A model generated the notes under the pieces. That model did no database searches. It was given only the letters and a program-made list of their open reading frames with translations, and was not told where the DNA came from. This document shows, in pieces, positions 7,710-17,342 of a stretch of DNA of 64,000 nt (the stretch's first letter is position 1; each line of letters opens with the position of its first letter). Made by a program: the position numbers and the translations under genes. This DNA is from Novosphingobium sp. PhB165. Lineage in GTDB: Bacteria > Pseudomonadota > Alphaproteobacteria > Sphingomonadales > Sphingomonadaceae. The DNA lies in contig NZ_SLVB01000004.1 of assembly GCF_004341845.1 (NCBI RefSeq), forward strand, positions 310,001 through 374,000, given 5' to 3'.

Positions 7710-7893
7710 GTCCATCGAAGATGGGCGAAATGGATGCGCTTCCCGTCGCCTCCGGGTTTTCCGCGCGGCATTCCGGTGTCTGACCCGTTTGAAATCCGAC
7801 AGACGCATACCTAGTTCCTTGATCACGTTCCCATCGCGCCTGTCCCGCAAGGCGGGCGCCCCCCATCGGCATCGGGAGCCGGAAAGGAATCTC

Positions 7894-10206
7894 ATGGCGG
7901 AAGCCCCAACTCAGGTGGACGAACGCGTGGTCAAGCTGCAAGTCGCGGCGGCCCGGCAGGAGGAAAGCGGTCAGGGCATCGCCCGGCTGTCGCGCGGGGC
8001 GCTTTCGGCGATCGGCGCGATGGAAGGCGATGTGCTGGAAATCTCCGGCAAGGCCGTCACCGTGGCACGCGCTGTCCTGGCCTATCCCGAGGACGAAGAG
8101 CTTCAGGTGATCCGCCTCGACGGTCTCCAGCGCGTCAATGCGGAAGTCGGCTCGGGCGACCATGTTACTGTTCGCAAGGCGGAATCGCGCGCCGCACAGC
8201 GCGTGGTCTTCGCGCCTGCGCAGAAAGACATGCGCCTTCAGGGGCCGTCCGCCGCGCTCAAGCGCAACTTCTTCGGCCGCAGCATGGTGCAGGGGGACAT
8301 CGTCGCCACCACCGGCCAGCAGCAGGTTGCAGACATTCCCCCCGAACTGCGCCGCATGTTCAATGCGCCGGCTTTCGCGCTGACGCAGATCCGCCTCAAT
8401 GTCGTCTCGACCACGCCGCGCGGCATCGTCCATATCGACGAGCACACCGAAGTCGAACTGCGCGAACTGTTCGAGGAAGCCGAAGCGGCGCGCGGCGACG
8501 TCAATTACGATGACGTTGGCGGCATGAGCGATACCATCCGCCAATTGCGCGAGATGGTGGAGCTGCCGCTGCGCTATCCCGAGTTGTTCACCCGCCTGGG
8601 CGTGGCGCCGCCCAAGGGCGTGCTGCTGCACGGCCCGCCGGGGACGGGCAAGACGCGTCTCGCGCAGGCGGTCGCCAACGAGAGCGAGGCCAACTTCTTC
8701 TCGATCAACGGGCCGGAAATCATGGGTTCCGGCTATGGCGACAGCGAGAAGGCGCTGCGCGAGGTGTTCGACGCGGCGGCCAAGGCCGCGCCCGCGATCA
8801 TCTTCATCGACGAGATCGACTCCATCGCCCCCAAGCGCGACCAGGTCCACGGCGAGGCGGAGAAGCGCCTTGTCGCGCAACTGCTCACGCTGATGGACGG
8901 GCTGAACAGCCGTGCCCACGTCGTCGTCATCGCCGCCACCAACCGGCCCGATGCCATTGATGAGGCACTGCGCCGGCCCGGCCGGTTCGACCGCGAGATC
9001 GTGATCGGCGTGCCGGACGAGAGCGGCCGTCGCGAGATCCTGGGCATCCACACGCGCGGCATGCCGCTGGGCGATCAGGTGGACCTGAAGGAACTGGCCC
9101 GCACCACGCACGGCTTCGTCGGCGCCGATATTGCCGCGCTCGCGCGCGAGGCGGCGATCGAGGCGGTACGCCGGATCATGCCCCAGCTCGACCTTGAGGC
9201 GCGGACGATCCCGTCCGACCTGCTGGAAAGCCTGCAGGTCACGCGCGAGGACTTCGTGGAAGCGCTGCGGCGTGTCCAGCCTTCGGCCATGCGCGAGGTG
9301 ATGGTGCAGGTGCCGAACATCGGCTGGTCCGACATCGGCGGGCTCGACGAGGCGCAGCTCAAGCTTCAGGAAGGCGTCGAACTGCCGCTGAAGAACCCGG
9401 AAGCGTTCCGCAAGCTGGGCATCCGTCCGGCCAAGGGCTTCCTGCTCTTTGGACCTCCGGGCACCGGCAAGACGCTGCTCGCCAAGGCCGTGGCCAAGGA
9501 GGCCGAGGCGAACTTCATTTCGATCAAGTCCTCGGACCTGCTGTCGAAGTGGTATGGCGAAAGCGAGCAGCAGATCGCCCGGCTCTTCGCCCGCGCGCGG
9601 CAGGTAGCGCCCTGCGTCATCTTCATCGACGAGATCGACAGCCTCGTGCCCGCGCGCGGCAGTGGTTCGATGGGTGAGCCGCAAGTGACCGGCCGTGTGG
9701 TGAACACCATCCTTGCCGAGATGGACGGGATGGAGGAGCTGCAATCGGTGGTGCTCATCGGCGCCACCAACCGGCCGACGCTGGTCGACCCGGCGCTGCT
9801 GCGGCCCGGCCGTTTCGACGAACTGGTCTATGTCGGCACGCCGGACGAGGCCGGACGCGTGCATATCCTTGGCATCCACACCGCGAAAATGCCGCTGGCG
9901 GACGATGTCTCGCTCAAGGACATCGCCGCGCGGACCCAGCGCTTTACCGGTGCCGATCTGGAGGACGTGGTGCGCCGCGCCGGTCTGATCGCCATCCGCA
10001 AGCGCGGGGCCGACGTGGAAGCGGTGACCAAGGCCGACTTCGAGGATGCGCTCGACGATAGCCGCGCCACCGTGACCGAGGAGATGGAGGACGAATATTC
10101 GCGTATGAAGGGCGAATTGAAGAAGCGGGCGATGGAAGTTGCTCCGCTTGGCTTCATTACGCCGGGGATGGTGGAGCCGACCCGGCCGAAAAAGCACGGC
10201 GAGTGA
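7894..10206 (+). CDS. CDC48/p97-type AAA ATPase
   Basis: A 770-residue protein with the full p97 architecture. It has an N-terminal double-psi barrel region (residues about 8-190), then two AAA modules. D1 has Walker A GPPGTGKT at 247-254 and Walker B IIFIDEID near 302. D2 has Walker A at 520-527 and Walker B VIFIDEID near 575. Both modules keep the second-region-of-homology style [19 protein letters not shown]. The enzyme would unfold or remodel proteins as a hexamer. The C-terminus (PTRPKKHGE) has no HbYX proteasome-docking motif. The ATG at 7894 has AAGGA at a good distance, so the in-frame extension to 7534 was rejected. Family members are common in archaea and eukaryotes and scattered in bacteria. 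Confidence 0.93.
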   Translation: MAEAPTQVDERVVKLQVAAARQEESGQGIARLSRGALSAIGAMEGDVLEISGKAVTVARAVLAYPEDEELQVIRLDGLQRVNAEVGSGDHVTVRKAESRAAQRVVFAPAQKDMRLQGPSAALKRNFFGRSMVQGDIVATTGQQQVADIPPELRRMFNAPAFALTQIRLNVVSTTPRGIVHIDEHTEVELRELFEEAEAARGDVNYDDVGGMSDTIRQLREMVELPLRYPELFTRLGVAPPKGVLLHGPPGTGKTRLAQAVANESEANFFSINGPEIMGSGYGDSEKALREVFDAAAKAAPAIIFIDEIDSIAPKRDQVHGEAEKRLVAQLLTLMDGLNSRAHVVVIAATNRPDAIDEALRRPGRFDREIVIGVPDESGRREILGIHTRGMPLGDQVDLKELARTTHGFVGADIAALAREAAIEAVRRIMPQLDLEARTIPSDLLESLQVTREDFVEALRRVQPSAMREVMVQVPNIGWSDIGGLDEAQLKLQEGVELPLKNPEAFRKLGIRPAKGFLLFGPPGTGKTLLAKAVAKEAEANFISIKSSDLLSKWYGESEQQIARLFARARQVAPCVIFIDEIDSLVPARGSGSMGEPQVTGRVVNTILAEMDGMEELQSVVLIGATNRPTLVDPALLRPGRFDELVYVGTPDEAGRVHILGIHTAKMPLADDVSLKDIAARTQRFTGADLEDVVRRAGLIAIRKRGADVEAVTKADFEDALDDSRATVTEEMEDEYSRMKGELKKRAMEVAPLGFITPGMVEPTRPKKHGE

Positions 10207-10285
10207 TGAGCGGGCAGGGGGTGACGACCGCCCCCTGCTCACCCTGTACTCTTAATCCCAACACTTCCCTTAATCTCAACATTTC

Positions 10286-10449
10286 CCGTCATCCCCGCGA
10301 AGGCGGGGATCCCGCTTGTTCTTTTTTTTCAGCACGCGGAGACGCGGAGACGCAGAGAGAACGGCGGATTGCTGCACGGTCTCTCTGCGTCTCCGCGTCT
10401 CCGCGTGAACTCAAGAAAAGCGGGGCCCCCGCCTACGCGGGGGCGACGG
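10286..10449. repeat. Sphingomonad-type palindromic intergenic repeat, long nested form (copy A)
   Basis: The outer arms are CCGTCATCCCCGCGAAGGCG near 10286 and its near-complement ending CGGGGGCGACGG at 10449. Between them lies an inner perfect 28-bp inverted repeat (10333-10360 with 10380-10407) built from CGCGGAGACG units. Related copies sit at 13664-13749, 48218-48304 and 60246-60383. Only this copy and the last have the inner hairpin. The segment fills most of the gap between the ATPase and glutaminyl cyclase genes, both of which point into it. Confidence 0.85.
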
Positions 10450-10484
10450 TGATTATTTAGATCAGCGTCACGCTGGCCACCGGC

Positions 10485-11288
10485 TCAGGGACAGACTTGC
10501 GTGATCTGGTAGATCCCGTTCCAGTTCTTGCCCGTCACGAAAATGCGCTTCTTCTTCGCGTCCCAGGCGATACCGTTGAGGACCGAATCCATGCCGAACG
10601 CGCCGTCGCCCCGGCGCAGGCCGGAAAAGTCCACCCAGGCCTTGATATGGCCGGTTGCCGGATCGATGCGGGCGATGCGGTCGGTCATCCAGACGTTCGC
10701 CCAGATCTCGCCGTCGATCCATTCGAGTTCGTTGAGGTTGTCGACCGGCTGGCCATCGGCGGTGACGGCCAGAGTGCCGGTCTGGCGCATGGTGGCGGGA
10801 TCGCGCAGGCGCAGGCTGGACGATCCGTCGCTCTGGTAGATGATATTGCCATTGCGCGTCATGCCCCAGCCTTCACCTTCGTAGCTGAAGGAACCGACCG
10901 GCTTCAGCGTCTTGCGGTCCCACCGGAAACCCTGCCCGCCGCGCCAGGTCAGGCTGATGATCTGGTCCTTCCAATCGATGATGCCCTCGCCGAACAGCGA
11001 GGGATCGATCGCCGCCTGCGTGATCGGGGTGGCATCCTCCAGCGTGCGCACGACGATCCGCGAGGCGCCCTCGCGCCCGGTGCTCTCGTAGAGCAGCCCG
11101 TTGGAATAGAAGAGCCCCTCGGTAAAGGCGCCCGGATCGTGCGGGAAGGTGGCGTCCACGCGGTAGCTGCAAGTCGGCACCGGTTCCGCATGGGCGGGCG
11201 TGGTCGCCGCCGGCCCGGTCAGCACGGCCAGGACGACGAGAAAACCGGGAACCTTGCGGGCGTGGGCGACGGCTGCGGAACGGACCAT
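10485..11288 (-). CDS. Glutaminyl-peptide cyclotransferase (glutamine cyclotransferase family), secreted
   Basis: A 267-residue protein. The N-terminal MVRSAAVAHARKVPGFLVVL continues into a hydrophobic stretch and ends at an Ala-x-Ala-type site (AHAEPVP), a signal peptide for the periplasm. The mature part is a five-bladed beta-propeller-like glutamine cyclotransferase: NLNELEWIDGEIWANVW is the family hallmark. It would convert N-terminal glutamine to pyroglutamate. An upstream TTG in the same frame (to 11324) was set aside because the ATG at 11288 gives a better signal peptide. The gene is divergent from the diguanylate cyclase over a short gap. Confidence 0.87.
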   Translation of the reverse strand: MVRSAAVAHARKVPGFLVVLAVLTGPAATTPAHAEPVPTCSYRVDATFPHDPGAFTEGLFYSNGLLYESTGREGASRIVVRTLEDATPITQAAIDPSLFGEGIIDWKDQIISLTWRGGQGFRWDRKTLKPVGSFSYEGEGWGMTRNGNIIYQSDGSSSLRLRDPATMRQTGTLAVTADGQPVDNLNELEWIDGEIWANVWMTDRIARIDPATGHIKAWVDFSGLRRGDGAFGMDSVLNGIAWDAKKKRIFVTGKNWNGIYQITQVCP

Positions 11289-11456
11289 GCGCCAGCGACT
11301 GCCGTACTCGTTTGCGCCCCGCAAGCCCCCGAGCGTGGTTTGACGTCACAAAGTGCGACCGGCTGCGCTTTCGATTAACCATCTGGCAACGGAGGGAGGC
11401 ATAATCTCAGGGCAATTCGGGCATATACTGTTAACCACGGCGTGAGGATTTCCGTC

Positions 11457-12425
11457 ATGACCCTGTCCGCCGCCAATGAGGCAAGTGCCGAGGCTGATGC
11501 CTTCGCCAGCGATCCCGCCGTCTACAAGACCCTGCTCGAATCGACACTGGCGATTCCGTGGCGGATCGACTGGGCGACCATGACGTTCGCCTATATCGGC
11601 CCGCAGATCGAACCGCTGCTCGGCTGGCAGCGCGATAGTTGGAAAACCATCGACGACTGGGTGGCGCGCATGCATCCCGAGGACCGCGAGACGGTGGTGG
11701 AATTCTGCGTCTCGCAATCGATGGCGGGCGTCGATCACGAGGCCGACTATCGCGCGCTGACCAAGGACAACGGCTATGTCTGGATCCGCGATGTCGTTCA
11801 TGTCGTGCGCAAGGAAAACGGCGAGGTGGACAGCCTGATCGGCTTCATGTTCGACATTTCCGAACGCAAGAAGACCGAGCAGGAACTGGTCGACATGCAC
11901 AAGCGGCTGGAGACGCTGTCCTTCGAGGATGCCCTTACCGGCGTGTCCAACCGGCGCATGTTCGATCTGCACCTCGACACCGAGTGGAAGGCGGCCTGCC
12001 GAGCCGGCCAGCCGCTTTCGCTGGTCTTGCTCGATCTCGACCACTTCAAGCAGTTCAACGACAACTATGGCCACGTCGCCGGAGACGAATGTCTGGTGGA
12101 AGTGGCCGAAGCGCTCAAGCAGGCCGGTGGCCGCCCGCGCGACGTGGTGGCCCGTTTCGGCGGCGAAGAGTTCGTGCTGCTCCTGCCGGAAACCGATTGG
12201 GAAGAGGCCAAGGCCCTTGCCGAACGCTGCCGCAGCGCCATTGCCGGGCTCAAGGTGCCCCACGCGGGATCGGAGTGCAGCGACTGCGTCACCGTCAGCA
12301 TCGGTGCGGGCACGATTGTCCCCACCGACACCGATCACCCGCGCGACTTCATCCGCGCGGTGGACGACATGCTTTACCTGGCCAAGCAGGATGGCCGTAA
12401 CCGCGTCATGGCGACGCGGCTCTAG
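11457..12425 (+). CDS. Diguanylate cyclase with PAS sensor domain
   Basis: A 322-residue protein. A PAS fold (residues about 20-135; WIRDVVHVVRKENGEVDSLIG with following FDISERKK) is joined by a coiled linker to a GGDEF domain. The active signature is GGEEF at 235-239 and the inhibitory I-site R-x-x-D (RPRD) precedes it by five residues, so it should make c-di-GMP and be feedback inhibited. No membrane segment is seen, so sensing would be cytoplasmic. GAGGA lies upstream of the ATG at 11457, preferred over the GTG at 11442. The stop is 3 bases from the convergent MscS gene end. Confidence 0.92.
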   Translation: MTLSAANEASAEADAFASDPAVYKTLLESTLAIPWRIDWATMTFAYIGPQIEPLLGWQRDSWKTIDDWVARMHPEDRETVVEFCVSQSMAGVDHEADYRALTKDNGYVWIRDVVHVVRKENGEVDSLIGFMFDISERKKTEQELVDMHKRLETLSFEDALTGVSNRRMFDLHLDTEWKAACRAGQPLSLVLLDLDHFKQFNDNYGHVAGDECLVEVAEALKQAGGRPRDVVARFGGEEFVLLLPETDWEEAKALAERCRSAIAGLKVPHAGSECSDCVTVSIGAGTIVPTDTDHPRDFIRAVDDMLYLAKQDGRNRVMATRL

Positions 12426-12428
12426 GCT

Positions 12429-13568
12429 TCAACTGGAGCTGGCCCGACGGTCGCCGAACTCGGCCACCGCTTCGGCCAGCGCGGGGCCGGGGGCAAGTTC
12501 CACCGGCGCCACCTGCAAGGTGCGGCGGCGGACCAGCGCCTCGGGCATCTCGCGGCGGATCCAGTCGAGCATATGCTCGCGCATCGCGCAGCGCAGGTCG
12601 AACAGCGTCGATCCGTCACGCGCACTCATCAGCAGGCGCACTTCCATGGCCTCGGCCTTGTGGTCGGTCACTTGCAGCACTTGCGCGCGCCCGTCAAAGA
12701 GGCGGTGGGCGGTGACGGCGCGGCTATATTCCTCGCGCAGCGGCGCCACGTCGATTCCCGGATCGAGGTAGATCATGACGGTGCCGAGAAGCTGCGAGGT
12801 GGTCTTGGTCCAGTTCTGGAAAGTGTCCTCCAGAAAACGCGTGGTCGGCACCACGAGGCGGCGCTGGTCCCAGAGATTGACCACCACATAGGTCGTTCGG
12901 ATCTCCTCGATGCGGCCCCATTCGCCGTCGAGAACGACGACATCGTCAATCGAGATCGGCTCGGTCAGCGCCATCTGGAAGCCGCCGATCAGTGCCTTTA
13001 GCGCTGGCTGCGCGGCGGCGCCGACTGCCAGTGCGGCCAGCCCTGCCGAGGCCATCAGCGTGGCGCCTATCTTCATCACGCCCGGAATCGAGAACAGCAT
13101 CAGCGACACTGTCAGGAAGACGATGGCGAATGTCGCGATGCGGCTGAGGATCGCGAGCCGCGTCCGCCGCCGCCGGGCGCTGCGGTTGTCCTCCACCGTG
13201 ATATCCGCGCGCAGCGTCATCGCCTCGACCAGCGAGTGGAGGATGGCGATGGCGATCCAGCCCACCAGCAGCGGCATGACGAAGCCCGCGACCCGCTCCC
13301 AGAACGCGCTGAGGGCCGGGGTCTGCCGCGCCGCCAGCACCACGCCCATGACCACGAAAGCCCAGCGCGTCGGCCGGGCAAGGCGGGCGACGAGGATGTC
13401 GTCGGACTGGCTGATACTGGCCCGGACGATCCGTCCGAGGATGCGGAACAGCACGAAGTGCGCGGCCAGTGCGATGGCCGCGCCGATGGCACCGGCAATC
13501 ACGGCGATGAGGATTTGTGCCGCCCAGTCAGGCAGGGCACCGACGTAGCGATCGATCAGCTCTGTCAT
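12429..13568 (-). CDS. MscS family mechanosensitive channel
   Basis: A 379-residue membrane protein. Hydrophobic helices lie at residues about 18-45, 65-85, 95-118 and 140-165. They are followed by the pore-lining MscS helix (GATLMASAGLAALAVGAAAQ) with its Ala/Gly pattern, and the beta domain QMALTEPISIDDVVVLDGEWG (the D-x-V-x-x-x-x-x-G-x-V-x-x-I motif region). It would open on membrane tension to release solutes in hypo-osmotic shock. The TTG at 13589 and the ATG at 13568 are both in frame; the ATG was chosen. Confidence 0.9.
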   Translation of the reverse strand: MTELIDRYVGALPDWAAQILIAVIAGAIGAAIALAAHFVLFRILGRIVRASISQSDDILVARLARPTRWAFVVMGVVLAARQTPALSAFWERVAGFVMPLLVGWIAIAILHSLVEAMTLRADITVEDNRSARRRRTRLAILSRIATFAIVFLTVSLMLFSIPGVMKIGATLMASAGLAALAVGAAAQPALKALIGGFQMALTEPISIDDVVVLDGEWGRIEEIRTTYVVVNLWDQRRLVVPTTRFLEDTFQNWTKTTSQLLGTVMIYLDPGIDVAPLREEYSRAVTAHRLFDGRAQVLQVTDHKAEAMEVRLLMSARDGSTLFDLRCAMREHMLDWIRREMPEALVRRRTLQVAPVELAPGPALAEAVAEFGDRRASSS

Positions 13569-13663
13569 GAGAGGGAAACCGTGCTGCAATGCAACAGTTT
13601 CCTCTAATCCTTCGTCTCGTCGGGGTTTTGGCCCGGCTGGCGGAGCGTTTCACCCTAACACCT

Positions 13664-13749
13664 CCGTCGTCCCCGCGAAGGCGGGGACCCCGCTTGTTCT
13701 TGAGACGTGGCGAGAAGGAAGCGGGGCCCCCGCCTTCGCGGTGGCGACG
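13664..13749. repeat. Palindromic intergenic repeat, short form (copy B)
   Basis: CCGTCGTCCCCGCGAAGGCG at the left arm and CCGCCTTCGCGGTGGCGACG at the right arm enclose CGCTTGTTCTTGAGACG and AAGGAAGCGGGG. It lies between the MscS and polA genes in a 266-base gap. The same frame as copy A but without the inner 28-bp hairpin insert. The rest of this gap has a GGGGCCAGC/GCTGGCCCC hairpin (13793-13823), possibly a weak polA terminator. Confidence 0.8.
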
Positions 13750-13834
13750 AAGTGTTTTTGGCGCGAGTGTTTTTTGGGCGGGAAGGTAAGTCGGGGCCAG
13801 CTTCCGGACGGCTGGCTGGCCCCTTGTCTTGGGC

Positions 13835-16675
13835 TTAGTGCGCCGCGCCCCAGCTCAGGCCGGAGCCCACTTCCACGCCAAGCGGGACATCGAGCTTTAC
13901 GGCCGGTTCCGCCGCGCTCGCCATCACGTGCCGGATCACGGCCGAGGCCGCTTCGACATCCGCCTCGGGCAGTTCGAACACCAGTTCGTCGTGCACTTGC
14001 AGCAGCATGCGGACATGGCCGAGGCCCGCTTCGGCGAGCGCCGAGTTCATGCGGGCCATGGCACGCTTGATGATGTCGGCGCTGGTGCCCTGGATCGGGG
14101 CGTTGATCGCCGCGCGCTCGGAGCCCTGACGTTCGGCCTGATGCTTCGAACCGATGCGCGGGAACCACGTCTTGCGGCCGAACAGCGTTTCCGAATAGCC
14201 CTTGCCGCGCACGGATTCGAGCGTCTCGTGGATGTAGCGCTGGATGCCCGGGAAGCGCTCGAAATAGCGGTCGATCATCGCCTGCGCCTCGTCCGCCTCG
14301 GTGCCGAGACGGCCCGCAAGCCCCCAGCGCGAGATGCCGTAGAGGATCGCGAAGTTGATGGTCTTGGCGCGCCCGCGCGTGTCGCGGTCCACCGTGCCGA
14401 ACATTTCCATCGCAGTGCGCGCGTGGATGTCCTCGCCATTGGCGAAGGCTTCCTTGAGGCTCGGCACGTCGGCCATGTGCGCGGCAAGGCGCAGCTCGAT
14501 CTGCGAATAGTCGGCGGAGAGCAGGACATGGCCCGGCTCGGCCACGAAGCAGTCACGGATCTGGCGGCCGAGTTCGGTGCGCACCGGAATGTTCTGGAGA
14601 TTGGGATCGGTCGACGAAAGGCGCCCGGTCTGCGCGCCGACAAGGCTGTAGCTGGTATGCACGCGGCCAGTCTTCGGGTTGATCGCGGCTTGCAGCGCCT
14701 CGGTATAAGTCGAGCGCAGCTTGGAAAGCTGGCGCCATTCGAGCACTTTGGTCGCGACTTCGGCACCTTGCGCGGCGAGGCCTTCGAGGATCGACTGGTC
14801 GGTCGAGTACTGGCCGGACTTGCCCTTGCGCCCGCCCTTGTAGCCGAGCTTGTCGAACAGGATATCGCCCAGCTGCTTGGGGCTGCCGATGGTGAATTCC
14901 TGGCCGACCTTGGCATAGATATCGGCCTCCAGCGTGCCGATAGCCTCGGCGAACTGGCTGGAGAGACCGGCCAGCTTCTCGCGGTCCACCTTGATGCCGT
15001 GGCGCTCCATCTGGGCGACGACGGGGATCAGCGGACGGTCGACGCGCTGATAGATGCGCGTGCCGCCTTCCTCCGACAGGCGCGGGGCGAGCAGGGCGTG
15101 GAGCCGCCAGGTGACGTCGGCATCCTCGGCCGCGTAAGGCGTGGCGCGATCCAGCGGGACTTCGCCGAAGGGGATCGCCTTCTTGCCGGTGCCGCAGACG
15201 TCCTTGAACAGCATGGTCTTGTGCGAAAGATGGCGCTCGGCCAGCTCGTCCATGCCGTGGCCGCCGCCGATACCCTCGATCGAACGGCCCGCGTCGAGGC
15301 AGAAGCTCTCGATCATCGTGTCGTCCACTGGTGCAACCTCGATCCCGTGGCGGGCGAGGACGTTGAGGTCGTACTTGATGTTCTGGCCGACCTTGAGGAC
15401 GGCGTCGCTTTCCAGCATGGGCTTGAGCAGCGCCAGCGCCGTGGCCAACGGCACCTGCTCCGGCTTTTCCGCGAACATGTCGGTGCCGCCGTGGCCGAGC
15501 GGGATGTAACAGGCATCGTTCGGCCCGAGCGCAAGGCTGATCCCGGCAAGGTCCGCCTGCATCGAATCGAGCATCGAGGTTTCGGTATCGACGGCAACCA
15601 CGTGCGCGGCATGGGCGCGGGAAACCCAGCGCTCCAGCGCCTCGACCGTCTGCACGCATTCGTAGGCGGCGTAGTCCACCGCCGGCCATTCCGGCAGCGA
15701 CTGGCGCGCGGCGCCTTCGGAGGGGCCGCTGCCTGCGGTCGCGGGCTTGGCGGGATGCAACTGGGTGGCCCGCTCGGGGCTGCCGTTGCCAAGGTCGAGC
15801 CGTTTGAGCAGGCTGGTGAAGCCATGCTTGCCGAGGAATTCGGCCAGCGGCGCGGGCGGAATGGCGTCGAGCTTGAAGTCCTCCAGCGCCATCGGCAGCG
15901 TGCAGTCTTCCTTGAGCGTGACGAGCACCTTGGACAGGCGCGCCATCTCGGCCTGCTCGATCAGGCGCTCCTGCAACTTCGACTTCTTCATCGAAGGCGC
16001 GGCAGCGAGCGCGGATTCGAGGTCGCCATAGTCCTGGATCAGCTTGCTCGCGGTCTTGGGGCCGACGCCGTAGACGCCCGGCACGTTATCGACCGAGTCG
16101 CCCATCAGCGCCAGCACGTCACCCACCTTTTCGGGCGGGACGCCGAACTTTTCGACCACTTCCGGGATATCGATCCGCTGGTTCTTCATCGTGTCCAGCA
16201 TATCGACGCAGCCGCCGCCGATGCCGCATTTGCCGACGAGCTGCATCAGGTCCTTGTCCGAAGACACGATCGTCACGTCCCAGCCTTGCGCCGTGGCGGC
16301 GCGGGCGTAGGAGGCGATGAGATCGTCCGCTTCGAAGCCCGGTTCCTCGATGCAGGGCAGCGAGAAGGCCCGCGTGGCGTCGCGGATCAGCGGGAACTGC
16401 GGGACCAGATCCTCGGGCGGCGGCGGGCGGTTGGCCTTGTAATCATCGTAGATATCGTTGCGGAACGAGTGGCTGCCGGCATCGAGGATCACCGCAAGGT
16501 GAGTCGGTCCGTCGGCCTTGTTGAGGTCGTCCGCCAGCTTCCACAGCATCGTCGTATAGCCGTAGACCGCGCCCACCGGCGTCCCTTCCGGGTTCGTCAG
16601 GGGTGGCAGGCGGTGATAGGCGCGGAATATGTAGGCCGAGCCGTCGACGAGATAGAGATGCTGCTTGGAATCCAT
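13835..16675 (-). CDS. polA: DNA polymerase I
   Basis: A 946-residue protein, close to the usual length. It has an N-terminal 5'-3' nuclease (residues about 1-290, starting MDSKQHLYLVDGSAYIFRAY), a 3'-5' exonuclease domain that keeps the DTET motif (VVAVDTETSML), and a C-terminal polymerase. Motif A DYSQIELRLAAH and motif C QVHDELVFE (near residue 893) are intact. So proofreading looks intact, unlike many alphaproteobacterial relatives with a degraded exonuclease. It fills gaps in lagging-strand synthesis and repair. The frame is open upstream, but homologues start at this Met. Confidence 0.97.
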   Translation of the reverse strand: MDSKQHLYLVDGSAYIFRAYHRLPPLTNPEGTPVGAVYGYTTMLWKLADDLNKADGPTHLAVILDAGSHSFRNDIYDDYKANRPPPPEDLVPQFPLIRDATRAFSLPCIEEPGFEADDLIASYARAATAQGWDVTIVSSDKDLMQLVGKCGIGGGCVDMLDTMKNQRIDIPEVVEKFGVPPEKVGDVLALMGDSVDNVPGVYGVGPKTASKLIQDYGDLESALAAAPSMKKSKLQERLIEQAEMARLSKVLVTLKEDCTLPMALEDFKLDAIPPAPLAEFLGKHGFTSLLKRLDLGNGSPERATQLHPAKPATAGSGPSEGAARQSLPEWPAVDYAAYECVQTVEALERWVSRAHAAHVVAVDTETSMLDSMQADLAGISLALGPNDACYIPLGHGGTDMFAEKPEQVPLATALALLKPMLESDAVLKVGQNIKYDLNVLARHGIEVAPVDDTMIESFCLDAGRSIEGIGGGHGMDELAERHLSHKTMLFKDVCGTGKKAIPFGEVPLDRATPYAAEDADVTWRLHALLAPRLSEEGGTRIYQRVDRPLIPVVAQMERHGIKVDREKLAGLSSQFAEAIGTLEADIYAKVGQEFTIGSPKQLGDILFDKLGYKGGRKGKSGQYSTDQSILEGLAAQGAEVATKVLEWRQLSKLRSTYTEALQAAINPKTGRVHTSYSLVGAQTGRLSSTDPNLQNIPVRTELGRQIRDCFVAEPGHVLLSADYSQIELRLAAHMADVPSLKEAFANGEDIHARTAMEMFGTVDRDTRGRAKTINFAILYGISRWGLAGRLGTEADEAQAMIDRYFERFPGIQRYIHETLESVRGKGYSETLFGRKTWFPRIGSKHQAERQGSERAAINAPIQGTSADIIKRAMARMNSALAEAGLGHVRMLLQVHDELVFELPEADVEAASAVIRHVMASAAEPAVKLDVPLGVEVGSGLSWGAAH

Positions 16676-16919
16676 GGCGCAACCCGTAGCAGCGCCGGGG
16701 CGGGCCGTCAGCAGGCCAGTGCATTTCCTCGGGGGCCTGCATTTCGTGGGGACGTGATTTCCCCCGGGAACCTTCCGCCGATCTCTCGGTTTCGCTGCGA
16801 ATGCTTGAATCGCGGCTTGTGGGGGCCTAATTCTGCGCGACCTGATGGGAGCGGCCGGCCACGCGACCCCCGCGAGTGGCACCCGGATTCGACTTCAGCA
16901 AAGAGGGAAGACTGAAAAC

Positions 16920-17246
16920 ATGCGCAAGACCCTGATCGCCGTGACTGCCGCCGCCGCTGCACTTTCGCTCGCCGCCTGCTCGCAGAAGACGCAGGAGAAC
17001 GCTTCGGACACCGTGACTTCGGCCGCCGAAGACGTGTCGCAGGCCGCCGACGACATGGGCGATGCAGTGGGCGTTGCCGGCGACAAGGCCGCGCGGGCTG
17101 CCGACGATACCAAGGATGCGGCCAGCGAAGCGGCAAAGTCCGCCGAAAAGACCGTGGACGATACCGCCGCCGATGCCGCCGCTGCCGCCAGCGACGTCAC
17201 CAATGCCGAGAACGAGCCGCACGACTCTTCCGCTCCGCAGCACTGA
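16920..17246 (+). CDS. Small alanine-rich lipoprotein of unknown function
   Basis: A 108-residue protein. A signal peptide MRKTLIAVTAAAAALSLAAC ends in the lipobox LAAC with Cys20, so it should be a lipidated lipoprotein. The mature part is low-complexity and rich in Ala, Asp and Lys with repeated AA-D-D/K motifs (AADDTKDAASEAAKSAEK), similar in style to LEA-like or entericidin-type proteins. I do not recognise a specific family. AGGGAAG lies before the ATG. Bounded by polA on one side and a strong bidirectional terminator at 17287. Confidence 0.75.
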   Translation: MRKTLIAVTAAAAALSLAACSQKTQENASDTVTSAAEDVSQAADDMGDAVGVAGDKAARAADDTKDAASEAAKSAEKTVDDTAADAAAAASDVTNAENEPHDSSAPQH

Positions 17247-17286
17247 GGCTGAACAGGGCCCGGGCTTCGGTTCGGGCCTTCCCAAA

Positions 17287-17325
17287 CGAAAAGCCCCGCC
17301 GGATCGTCTCCGGCGGGGCTTTTCG
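17287..17325. terminator. Strong bidirectional terminator
   Basis: CGAAAAGCCCCGCCGG at 17287-17302 and CCGGCGGGGCTTTTCG at 17310-17325 form a perfect 16-bp stem with a 7-base loop. A T run follows on both strands. It ends both the lipoprotein gene (plus) and the beta-lactamase-like gene (minus). Confidence 0.93.
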
Positions 17326-17342
17326 TTTTTGGAGCCTGCGGA

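Noticed and set aside
7522..10242. A 906-codon antisense frame over the CDC48-type gene
   Set aside because: No known domain; the sense strand carries two perfect Walker motifs.
10207..10245. GCAGGGGG/CCCCCTGC hairpin after the CDC48-type gene as a terminator
   Set aside because: No T run follows, and it could be a chance GC pairing.
11289..11324. TTG start at 11324 for glutaminyl cyclase
   Set aside because: The ATG 12 codons later gives a proper signal peptide, and the TTG lacks a ribosome site.
13793..13823. GGGGCCAGC hairpin as polA terminator
   Set aside because: There is no T run in the polA direction, so it is only mentioned and not listed as a terminator.
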